This document shows, one piece after another, positions 22,169-31,472 of a stretch of DNA of 64,000 bases (positions are counted from its first letter, which is position 1; each line of letters starts with the position of its first letter). The stretch lies in the NCBI GenBank assembly GCA_030512335.1, contig JAULSU010000004.1, forward strand, positions 4,030,001 through 4,094,000, in the 5' to 3' direction. A program made the translations under genes and the position numbers. The notes under the pieces are model-generated. The model did no database searches and was not told the origin of the DNA. It worked only from the letters and a program-made list of their open reading frames with translations. The stretch comes from Immersiella caudata. Lineage: Eukaryota; Ascomycota; Sordariomycetes; Sordariales; Lasiosphaeriaceae.

Positions 22169-22582
22169 TAGTTTGTTATCTCTGGGTGAGCAGGCTTTCC
22201 CAATGCTGCGACGCGCTTTGCGCTAACGGCACCAAGCTTTTTGGGACCAAGAGCCGCAGGCACGGGTCAGGCTCTTGGGAAGCAACATCCCGGTTTGTCA
22301 GTTCCAAGTTTGTCGACACAGTTTCTTCCCTAAAGCAAAGTAACCCCAGAGAGCGCAGCCGGGCTTCACGTAAGCTTGTCGCTCATGTACTCCGCGATGG
22401 ACTTGGTGACCTCTCTAGGCTTCCACAGACTGCGACACTGATCCACGATCGCTTGCTGACTCGGAGCTGGTAGTCAGCCCCGGAGCGACCGGTGCTCGCG
22501 TGTCTCGGCTACATCCCGACGGTTTCCACTCCCAGCGCATGCCCCCCTGGCCTACGTCTGGTCAACCGCAACCGAAGCGACG

Positions 22583-25500
22583 ATGCTGCTCCTACACCAG
22601 GCCGGCAGCCTGAAAATCGGCGAGGTCGTGCGCTACACCATCACCTATACGCCCTCGGCCGATCGCATCCTGCCGTCGCCCGAGTTTCTGTTCCTGCGCA
22701 TCAAGAACACATGCGCCATCGCCCTGCGCGCCGCCTTCGTCCACGGCCCGTACAACCTCTCGGTTGCCGCCTACCCGTCTACCTTCAACCCCAACGAGAA
22801 GTTCGAAAACCCGCGCCGCTATGGCGTTCCCGAGTTCGAGCCGATGCTCAAGGCCGGCGGCGTCTGGAACTGCCACCTTGTCGTACCCGACAACATCCGC
22901 CAGACAGCAGGCGAGGGTAGCAGCGAGCACGGATACTTTGGAAAGGGGCCTGAGAGCGAGGGTGAGAGCGTAACCTGGATCGTCGAGGTCGCGTCGCAAG
23001 TGGTTTTCTCCGCCTCGGCTGGCGTGCACTACGAGGTTCTGCTCGCGCGCGACGAGAAATCGTTGAATCTTGGGTCGGTCATGCCTGTCATTGGGGGTCA
23101 CGCCCAGGTTCCGCAGCCAGGGAGGGTCAGCGACTTCCAGCAGAGCGGTGGTCCCGTTAAACATCACGCTCCAGATCCAAAAGGGGTGTTTTCCCGAGCG
23201 GTGCGGCTCAAGGTTGAAGACACCGCTGCGCTATGGAACAAGCCGGAGCTCCCTGGGTGGGACGACCTTGGCCGTCTCCGGGCTAGGCACCGCGAAGCAG
23301 ATGCTCCAGTAGAGCTGGTAATGGGCAGCGGAAACCCGGGGGAATCGTCTCTGCCCAAAAAGCAGAAGAAGATTCACCTCGTGGTGCTCACTCACGGCCT
23401 GCATAGCAACCTCGGTGCGGATATGCTGTTTATGAAGGAAAGCATCGATGCGGGTGTCAAAAAGGCCAAGGCCGATGCAAGAGCGAGGAGATCGAGAGAG
23501 AGGGCCGCCCAACAGCGTGCTGGGGACCAGAGGGACCAACCCCCTAACGATGCCACTGTGGTGGACGTGGAGGAGGATGAAGAAGATGACGAGGAGGTGA
23601 TCGTTCGTGGCTTTTCTGGTAATGCGACCAAGACAGAGAGGGGCATCAAGTATCTTGGGAAACGGCTGGCGAACTTTGTCCTTTCAATGGCCTACCCAGA
23701 CCAGCCCTGTCTCCCCATTAGCACAAAAGTTGCTGCGGAGGCAATCACGAAACCGTTGAAGCTGGGCTCACAGAAGACCGAAACCGAAGAGAAAGCCGTG
23801 CACAAAAACAGCACCATCGTCGAGGCGGCGTCTACAGATACCCAAAGACTGTACAAAATCACCAAGATCAGTTTTATCGCGCACTCCCTCGGCGGCCTTG
23901 TTCAGACGTACGCCATCGCATACATTCAAAAACATTCGCCCCAGTTCTTTGATCTCATCGAGCCAATCAACTTTATCGCGATGGCCTCGCCTCTACTCGG
24001 CCTGAACCACGAGAACCCGCTCTACGTCAAGTTTGCTCTGGACTTTGGGTTGGTGGGGAGGACTGGGCAGGATTTGGGTCTTACGTGGAGAGCTCCAACT
24101 ATTGCGCGCAGCGGATGGGGTGCCATCGTGGGTAACCTTGGCGAGAATGCTCACAAACATATTTACGGAGAAAGTCAACCCGAGTCGAAGCCATTGCTCC
24201 GGATTTTGCCAACGGGGCCGGCCCACCGAGCGCTTAAGAAGTTCCGGAACAGAACGGTCTACTCCAACGTCGTCAACGACGGCATCGTGCCCCTACGCAC
24301 AAGCTGCCTTCTGTTCTTGGACTGGCAAGGCCTAGGCAGAGTGGATAAAGCTCGGCGAGAAGCTGGGCTTGTCGAAACTGTTATCGGGTATGGCTGGGCA
24401 GAATTGACCGGGGCCAATGTGACATCTCCAAGGATTGGACCATGGCAGCCAGAAGAGAGCGAAACACAAGATGGCTCAGAAATGTCAGGGAAGTCAACCC
24501 CCATTAATGCCAATGGGTCCCACGAGGTACCTCAACCTCCGAGCAACGCCACGTTGGAAGATGACCGGCAGAGCTTGAGGTCGGCAGCCAGCCCTTACTT
24601 CGACCAAGGGGCATCTGAATTGCAGAGTCTTCAAACCTCAAGCACAACAACTCACCGATTCAGCGGCTTCTTTAGCTTCTTCCGCAGCGAAGGGGCACAA
24701 ACACCCCCGCCTGCCCCCCAGAAACAGATCAAGATTTACCAGCGAAGTCAAACGTTGAAAACAACTAGCTCCTCTGAACCAGAGTCGGCAACGTCTTCAA
24801 AATCGAAAGTCACGGCAGGCAACGAATTAGACACCCCCGAAGGCCTGGCAGCCCCCCCACGGACAACCTTCTTCGAGTCAGCAGGGGACCTGCTCAATCC
24901 TAAGCTCCCCACGATCGAGTATCTCATCGATCCGTCCAAACGCCCCCGTACTATCTTTCACGACCGTGTGTACCATCCCTCTGACATTCCACCGCCGCCG
25001 ATGAAGAAGCGGACAACCCCTACCTCACTCAGTGCGTTCAGCCGTAAGTCGGGCTCGCGTGCATCGACTGCTAGCCAAAAGACCGGCGATTCCACTCCCG
25101 TGGCCCCGGCGACACCGACGATCCCGTTCGTAACTTCGCCCAAGCTTGATCCTACACTATCTCCGCGTGACGATAACAGCGACACCACCCGTGCAAGTAC
25201 TGATCACGAACAAGACCAACCCGAGGTTGTTGACACTTCACAGATGAAGGTTGAGGAGAGGATCGCCCGTGCCTACCACCGAGATTTGTCTTGGCGCAAG
25301 GTCCTCGTCAAAATTGAACCTGACGCACACAACAATATCATTGTCCGCCGCATGTTTGCCAACGCCTTTGGCTGGCCCGTCGTGCACCATCTCGTGGAAG
25401 CCCACTTCAGCGACTCGGCCACAGCAAGGATGCGAGACGACAATGAACCAGGACGAGAGCGAGCAAAGAACCCATTCGAGCCTCCTGACACTCACGGGAT

Positions 25501-26071
25501 AGAGACCCGCAATCGCACCCCGCCTGATGGAGACGGCGCGCGGGACGGTGCAATGTCAAAGGATGAAGCTGGCGAAGCAAGAGACGAAGTTCCTGACCTA
25601 CCTAGGGACAGGGAGTCATCGCATGGTGCATCAGAAGACAACCCCTTGGGCCTTCTCCTCCCATCGCCGGTCTCAACTCGCAGATCACCGCGGCCGCATA
25701 TCGACCGGGTAGATTCTATGACTTGGAGTGAGCGGGATTGGGCTGATAGTGGAGAGGATAGCGAGGACGAGGCACTTGGCACCGGGCGTCGGAGCCCGGA
25801 GATGAAGAAGCGGAACTCGCTGGATCGTGGGAAGGGGACAGGACATTGGAACTGGACGGAAAAGATCGTCGGGAAAGGCGCGGTCGGTCGGTCGAGGTCG
25901 CCGAAGACACCGAAGACGCCAACCGATACAGAAGCTGGTAGGGCTCAAATGGGTAATGATTCGGTGAGGATACAGCTTAATGACGATGTCGGCAAGGCTC
26001 AAGAGGTTGAGAATGAAGCCGCGAAGGGCGAGCAAGGCAGCGAGACGAGGGTTGGCGAAGCCAAGCCGTAA
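22583..26071 (+). CDS. Rog1-like putative serine esterase/lipase (DUF676)
   Basis: Single exon, 1162 residues, starting MLLLHQAGSLKIGEVVRY, a conserved opening for fungal members. After an N-terminal beta-rich domain (1-240) comes an alpha/beta-hydrolase. LTHGLHSN (Thr-His-Gly at 270-272) would form the oxyanion region, FIAHSLGG places the nucleophile at Ser435, and VVNDGIVPLRTS places the acid at Asp566. A conserved late block (AYHRDLSWRKVLV ... VVHHLVEAHF, His935/936) may supply the histidine. An acidic, charged insert (about 285-350) splits the hydrolase between oxyanion strand and nucleophile. About 650-900 is Ser/Pro/Thr-rich linker with a conserved island (RTIFHDRVYHPSDIPPPP), and the last 200 residues are disordered. 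Yeast Rog1 is a monoacylglycerol lipase; filamentous-fungus members are much longer. The exact lipid substrate is unknown. Confidence 0.85.
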   Translation: MLLLHQAGSLKIGEVVRYTITYTPSADRILPSPEFLFLRIKNTCAIALRAAFVHGPYNLSVAAYPSTFNPNEKFENPRRYGVPEFEPMLKAGGVWNCHLVVPDNIRQTAGEGSSEHGYFGKGPESEGESVTWIVEVASQVVFSASAGVHYEVLLARDEKSLNLGSVMPVIGGHAQVPQPGRVSDFQQSGGPVKHHAPDPKGVFSRAVRLKVEDTAALWNKPELPGWDDLGRLRARHREADAPVELVMGSGNPGESSLPKKQKKIHLVVLTHGLHSNLGADMLFMKESIDAGVKKAKADARARRSRERAAQQRAGDQRDQPPNDATVVDVEEDEEDDEEVIVRGFSGNATKTERGIKYLGKRLANFVLSMAYPDQPCLPISTKVAAEAITKPLKLGSQKTETEEKAVHKNSTIVEAASTDTQRLYKITKISFIAHSLGGLVQTYAIAYIQKHSPQFFDLIEPINFIAMASPLLGLNHENPLYVKFALDFGLVGRTGQDLGLTWRAPTIARSGWGAIVGNLGENAHKHIYGESQPESKPLLRILPTGPAHRALKKFRNRTVYSNVVNDGIVPLRTSCLLFLDWQGLGRVDKARREAGLVETVIGYGWAELTGANVTSPRIGPWQPEESETQDGSEMSGKSTPINANGSHEVPQPPSNATLEDDRQSLRSAASPYFDQGASELQSLQTSSTTTHRFSGFFSFFRSEGAQTPPPAPQKQIKIYQRSQTLKTTSSSEPESATSSKSKVTAGNELDTPEGLAAPPRTTFFESAGDLLNPKLPTIEYLIDPSKRPRTIFHDRVYHPSDIPPPPMKKRTTPTSLSAFSRKSGSRASTASQKTGDSTPVAPATPTIPFVTSPKLDPTLSPRDDNSDTTRASTDHEQDQPEVVDTSQMKVEERIARAYHRDLSWRKVLVKIEPDAHNNIIVRRMFANAFGWPVVHHLVEAHFSDSATARMRDDNEPGRERAKNPFEPPDTHGIETRNRTPPDGDGARDGAMSKDEAGEARDEVPDLPRDRESSHGASEDNPLGLLLPSPVSTRRSPRPHIDRVDSMTWSERDWADSGEDSEDEALGTGRRSPEMKKRNSLDRGKGTGHWNWTEKIVGKGAVGRSRSPKTPKTPTDTEAGRAQMGNDSVRIQLNDDVGKAQEVENEAAKGEQGSETRVGEAKP

Positions 26072-26419
26072 CTGTTTGTGCAGTTGGTTAATATCTGACA
26101 GTGGGAAGAGGGTGTTTGGCATAGTATAGAGCAAGCATCATCAGTATACACATAGCATACCACATACACTGTTTGTTTACACTGCCGGGTTTCAATGAGT
26201 GGCATGCGCGCTCGCGTGCATAAAGAGGGCCAGTCTCGCAAAATGCTGATGTTGATGACACTCCTTCGTTGCGCAATATACTCACTATTTATATCAGACT
26301 TTGTATCAGAGCCTGACATTTCGGGGCGCGGGAGCAAAAAGTGGCAACAGCTTCTTGAGAAGCTCATGGCAGTCAGAGCTATTAAAAAATAATAGATAAA
26401 AATAAAAAGATCTAGATTG

Positions 26420-26504
26420 TGGACGAGCTGGGAATCGAACCCAGGACCTTTCGCATACAGGTAAGTATGCTAAGCGAACGCTCTACCAACTGAGCCACAC
26501 GCCC
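26420..26504 (-). tRNA. tA(AGC): tRNA-Ala (anticodon AGC), with 12-nt intron
   Basis: The minus strand reads GGGCGTGTGGCTCAGTTGG..., with a clear A box, D-arm, B box (GGTTCGATTCC) and 3' end TCGTCCA, without encoded CCA. The anticodon arm TTCGC-TTAGCAT-GCGAA is interrupted by 12 nt one base after the anticodon, the canonical nuclear tRNA intron site: total 85 nt, mature 73 nt. The acceptor stem pairs except one T-T position. Transcribed by RNA polymerase III. Confidence 0.95.
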
Positions 26505-27357
26505 TGATTTGTTAGATATACAGAGCAGTAATCACATCTATGGCTGTCGACTGGCAACCTGTTCCTGAAATTGTCCCCAAATGATCGCCTTGACTGCGGG
26601 CTGGCCATAACAGCATCATTTCCAACGGCTCAGCCGCTTTCCAGTGCACGATCTCATCCCATTCTCACAAGATTGTTACACAATCGAATCTGGGGATCTC
26701 GAGGCAACCCCACCCAGCGACCTGCAGCGGGTCCACGGGCAGCTTGCGAGGTGTGGGGCTCCCATTGGTGTGGGGTTCTCGTTGTGCGGGTAAGGCCCCA
26801 TCAAAAGCGATACTGCCCCGCCATGTTTCCGGGTTTCGGACAGGATGGGCTGGCGTCGACGCTCTTCCGCGGTTACGGGCGACGTGATGGAGGGTGGTAG
26901 GTGCTGTCGACGCACTATATGCAAGGTGCAAGCCACGGGCTGCATCCCGCTGCCGCTCCAGTCCAGTAGCTAGGTTGTTGGAGATTGACCGCCATTTATG
27001 TGACAGCGCAGCATGCTGCCTGCCCTTGGACGAATGGGGCTCTGGGCACAGCTCATCTGGTGGTGAGACGTTGTCGAGTGCGAGTTCCCCGAGCTCCTGG
27101 ATACCCAGACAAGAAAATTGTGCCCAGTCCTTCCGTTCCTCCTGCTTTGCTAGCTTCGGATGGCTGGGGGTGAGAAAATAAGGTCGCTTGGCGGGCAGCC
27201 CCGACGGTCCTCGTTGGCGGGGTCAGAGATGGTATCATAGTTGTGTGTGGGCTCTCCGATCAAAGGAGGACGAAGCAGAGGTACCTGACACCGGGCACCA
27301 TGGAAACCCCCACTCTACGTCCCTTCCGTGGCTTACAGGGCACTCGACCTTCCGGTA

Positions 27358-27450
27358 CTTACCGTCTTTTTCTCTCTCTCTTCGACACCGTTTTTTCTTA
27401 GGTCCCTTTTTTTCCCTTTTCCCACCTCTTTTGCGCTTCACCTGTCCGCT
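27358..27450 (+). promoter_or_regulatory. Pyrimidine-rich promoter tract of MTHFR gene
   Basis: A long C/T-rich run (TTTTTCTCTCTCTTCGACACC and following T/C tracts) about 430-520 bp before the MTHFR start. CT-rich tracts are typical of promoters of strongly expressed genes in filamentous fungi; no specific factor site is claimed. Confidence 0.4.
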
Positions 27451-27881
27451 CCTCTGCCGAGGTTCCTCTTTCCCAGTCACCGCCCATCACTTCGGGACCC
27501 CTCGCGGCCGGAGAGACTCGCCACTTCGGTGCACTGTAGAGGCGGCAAACGTGTCCGCTTGCTCACTCTGATAAATTTTATCACGGAGGCGTGTACATGA
27601 TCAGCTATTTTTCAGGCTGTTAATTAAGGTACAGTCGACCCGTTTGCTTGATCCCATCCTTGCTCTTGCCCCCTCCCGTCCCATCCGCGGCCGTCCGGGA
27701 CATCGCAACCCTACTTCCTGGGAGCGGCATCCCGCCTGCACCAAACCCAAGCCCCATTCACTCTTTGTCCACTTTTTCTTGTCAATGGCAACTAACAGTT
27801 GCCCAACGGGCAACAGCAGACGTATAGACAAACAAGCAGTTCGAAAGCTCCCAGAAGTGCTTGCACTAGCACAGTTTCAAG

Positions 27882-29812
27882 ATGCATATTCGAGAGATGC
27901 TGGCCGATGCCGAGAGGACGGGTAATCCGTCCTTCTCGTTCGAATACTTCCCCCCCAAGACCGCTCAGGGCGTACAAAACCTCTACGAGCGCATGGACCG
28001 CATGTATAACTTCGGGCCCAAGTTCATCGACATCACTTGGGGCGCCGGCGGCCGCATCGCCGAGCTTACCTGCGAGATGGTCGTGCAGGCTCAGACGTAC
28101 CTTGGACTTGAGACGTGTATGCATCTCACCTGCACCGATATGGGCGAGGAGAAGGTCAACGACGCTTTACGCAAGGCTTACAAGGCCGGCTGTACAAACA
28201 TCCTCGCCCTTCGCGGAGACCCGCCACGTGAGAAGGAGAAGTGGGAGGCGACCGAGGGGGGCTTTCGGTATGCTAGGGATCTTGTAGCCCACATCCGCAA
28301 CAACTACGGTAATCATTTCGACATTGGCGTCGCCGGGTATCCCGAGGGGTGCGATGATAACAAAGACGAGGAGCTGTTGCTCGACCACCTCAAGGAGAAG
28401 GTCGACAAGGGTGCCTCCTTCATCGTGACCCAGATGTTTTACGACGTCGACAATTTCCTCCGCTGGGTCGACAAGGTTAGGGCTCGGGGCATCGACATCC
28501 CTATCCTTCCCGGAATCATGCCCATTGCAACCTACGCCAGCTTCATTCGCCGCGCAAACCACATGAACTGCAAGATCCCCCAGGCTTGGCTTGATGCCCT
28601 TGAGCCGGTCAAGAACGACGACGTCGCTGTCCGTGAGGTCGGCAAGATCCTTGTCGCAGAAATGTGCAGGAAGATCCTGGCCCATGGCGGTATTCCGCAC
28701 CTCCACTTTTACACCATGAATCTAGCTCAGGCCACGCGCATGGTGCTTGAGGAGCTTGACTGGATGCCATCGGCAACTCGGCCTCTCAAGCAGGCCCTGC
28801 CGTGGAAGCAGTCTCTTGGTCTCGGTAGGCGGGAGGAGGATGTGCGCCCTATTTTCTGGCGCAATCGCAACAAGTCGTACGTGGCCCGCACGCAGGACTG
28901 GGATGAGTTTCCCAACGGTCGGTGGGGTGATTCGAGGTCGCCGGCGTTCGGCGAATTGGACGCCTATGGCATCGGCTTGACGGGAACCAACGAGCAAAAC
29001 CGAAAGAAGTGGGGTGAGCCCCAGTCAGTGAAGGACATCGCAAATCTGTTTACTCGATACCTGAATAAGGAGATCGAATATCTTCCATGGAGCGAGGCGC
29101 CGCTGGCAAGCGAGGCTGAACTCATCAAGGACGATTTGCTTGACCTCAACACCCGCGGTTTAATCACGGTCAATTCACAGCCAGCCGTAAATGGTGTCAA
29201 GTCGACGCATCCAATTCACGGATGGGGACCCTCGAATGGTTATGTCTACCAGAAGGCATATCTAGAGTTGCTGGTCTCTCCAGATATCTTTCCAGATTTG
29301 CAGCGCCGTATCCACGACCATCCAGATCTTACATACTACGCCGTGACGAAGTCGGGCACCCTGAAGACCAACGCGCCGTCCGAGGGACCCAACGCTGTCA
29401 CATGGGGTGTCTTCCCGGGCAAGGAAATTGTCCAGCCCACGATTGTCGAGAGCATTAGCTTCCTAGCGTGGAAAGATGAGGCCTTCCGGCTCGGTGTGGA
29501 CTGGGCACGCTGCTATGAGGCTGACAGCCCCAGTCGGAACGTGGTCCAGAGCATCATGGATACGTGGTACCTGGTGAACATTGGTGAGTTACATATGCGT
29601 CGACTGGTTAATTTCGAAATACTGACGAATCCTAAGTGAACAACGATTTCCATCAGCCACGGACCATCTTCGAGGTTTTGAAGGGCTTGGAAGTTGCGGA
29701 CCTGGAAAAGGCCCCAGCTCAAGCACCGCAGACCAACGGAGTCGAACACGCCACCACTAATGGCGCTCACCCGCCGACCAACGGAGTTGAGGCTTCAACA
29801 ATGCCTCAGTAG
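27882..29812 (+). CDS. MET13: Methylenetetrahydrofolate reductase
   Basis: Two exons, 27882-29583 and 29637-29812, separated by a 53-nt intron (GTGAGT ... CTGACG ... CTAAG), give 625 residues. The enzyme reduces 5,10-methylene-THF to 5-methyl-THF using FAD and NAD(P)H, feeding methionine synthesis in the cytosol. The catalytic half begins FSFEYFPPKTAQGVQNL, with the early FEYFPPKT motif containing the catalytic Glu region, followed by HLTCTDM, NILALRGDPP, GVAGYPEG, FIVTQMFYD and PGIMPI. The C-terminal regulatory half, where AdoMet binds in eukaryotic enzymes, shows PIFWRNR, EFPNGRWGDSRSPAFGELD, ITVNSQPAVNG, HGWGPSNGYVYQK and TWGVFPGKEI. It matches yeast Met13 more closely than Met12. The tail after the conserved end carries three TNG[VA]-type repeats (TNGVE, TNGAH, TNGVE), likely disordered. 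Confidence 0.97.
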
Positions 29813-30906
29813 CTCGACAGCTCCCTGCGGCGTGGGGTTATAATTGCAGCCCACCCTGCCCTCCACAGAGCGCAGTTATTTTTATATTTCAACATCCTTC
29901 GGCAAACCGACATAATTCAACAGTTTGTTTTTTCAACACTTACACAGGGCAGGGTACGACATGTAACGACGACAACATAGCAACATACACACAGCATCAC
30001 AGAGAGGCGTTTACTGTCTTTTTGGACCTAATCATAGGGCCGGGAAGCATCATGGTTTCTGGTTTTTCAACAAAAACGGCGAGGGGGTACGGGTGATGGT
30101 ATGAACGAACGGGAGGTTGCCACCAAAACGGCGCGGAGAAGAAGGCAGGCGAAACGGGAGCCCATGCATATCTCAACGATACCCTTGGCGGAGGAATTGC
30201 GTGGGGGTTTGATTTTTCCAGGTTGGAATATCGTCTTTCTATCTGTTGCTATTGCTGCTTTTCAGCTGCTGCTCCCTCCGGGGCTCTTTCAATTCTTGGT
30301 GCTTTAGGAGTTTTATCTTTTGGCTCAGGGGTGTCTGATTTTCAACAGGCGTCGGTCGGGTGGACAAGGCAAGCTCGGACTGAGCTACTTGGCAATGGTG
30401 ATGGGTGACAAACTTCAACAGAGGCCGCGGACGAACTGGAGCGGGGAGAGCGAAGAGTGAGCTGTACGCAGATTTGGAGAAAGGTAGATAGGCGAGAACA
30501 GACGTTGAGGATGAGTTGATTGCAGAAAATGCTCCATGGGATCTAGCTGTAAGAGGAATCTATTTTGACTGCTGAGGTGCCAACCTAGAGAGAAGGTTGG
30601 TGAATCAGTCACCTTCAAGACAAGAGTGCGTTGCCTGGCTGGGATAATCGAAGAGGTGTGTCCCGCGCTGAACTCCAGTGCTGGGAAGTTGAGCTTACCC
30701 AGAGCATCATAATAGCAAGGTACACACTTGATTCTGAGTCCAGCCTTAGCTCAGCCATTGATGCAAGTGAAGTGTCACCCAAAGGCCCGTCTTCGGATTA
30801 TGCGTTGTAGTCGCCAGTGACGCCGAATATACCCAGAGCACCGTCAGGTCTGAATTGGGTTAGGAAGAAAAAAGGTCATTTACCCTTTGAAGGGAGGGCA
30901 AAAATA

Positions 30907-30980
30907 TGATCGAACCCAGGATTGAACTGGGGACCTTCAGTGTGTTAGACTGACGTGATAACCAACTACACCATCCGACC
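30907..30980 (-). tRNA. tV(AAC): tRNA-Val (anticodon AAC)
   Basis: The minus strand reads GGTCGGATGGTGTAGTTGG..., with A box and B box (GTTCAATCC). The anticodon arm TCAGT-CTAACAC-ACTGA gives anticodon AAC, and the acceptor stem GGTCGGA pairs with TTCGATC (with G-T pairs). 74 nt, no intron, no encoded CCA. Confidence 0.95.
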
Positions 30981-31385
30981 AAATTTCGGAAGGTTATGGG
31001 GCTAAGTGACTTTATCAACCAAGGGGCTTGTTGGCGCAATCGAAGTTGCATCGCATGATACGGGGGAGGATATCAGCTTTGATCGCACACTTGTATGTCT
31101 CGTGAAAGGCTGGCACTGTGATTGCAGCAGCGAATATCTTGCTTTCTAGCTGCCAAAGGTAGGCGTATCTATGGTGGTGGAAGACGTCAGATCTCCCTAA
31201 GCGCACCGTCAATTTTCATGCGTTGCGGAATGTCCGAAGCATGGCAAGTCAACCCAGTCACACAACACCCCTTTCCATAGTCTGAGCCCTGCAATGCGCC
31301 CGATGACCCCCCAACTCCAATTTTTTCATGTCCGTTTGTACTTCTTTACATGTACGTCTATTCCATACAATGCCAGTTCCCGAAT

Positions 31386-31420
31386 CCTGATCCCAAAGCC
31401 TGATCCCAAAGCCTGATCCC
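31386..31420 (+). repeat. 13-bp tandem repeat, 2.7 copies
   Basis: The unit CCTGATCCCAAAG stands at 31386-31398 and 31399-31411, and a partial copy at 31412-31420. It lies just beyond the 3' end of the Rmn1-like coding region. Confidence 0.85.
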
Positions 31421-31472
31421 GATGACATGCCGTTTCCTCCCCGACCAATCACTGACTGCCAACCAGAGTCCA

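Larger units (their letters stand above)
21034..22582. promoter_or_regulatory. Divergent promoter region with repeat relics
   Basis: 1.55 kb between two divergent genes. It contains a telomere-like stretch (21684-21697), a decayed foldback element (21815-21946) and a TGGGT minisatellite (22131-22168), each listed separately. No gene seen. Confidence 0.6.
26072..27881. other. Intergenic with tRNA-Ala and MTHFR promoter
   Basis: 1.8 kb. Apart from the tRNA-Ala gene (26420-26504) it holds the MTHFR promoter with a long pyrimidine-rich tract (about 27358-27450). No protein gene seen. Confidence 0.6.
29813..31472. other. Convergent region with tRNA-Val
   Basis: 1.66 kb between MTHFR (+) and the Rmn1-like gene (-). 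Contains tRNA-Val (30907-30980) and a short tandem repeat (31386-31420). Other open frames are short and featureless. Confidence 0.55.
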
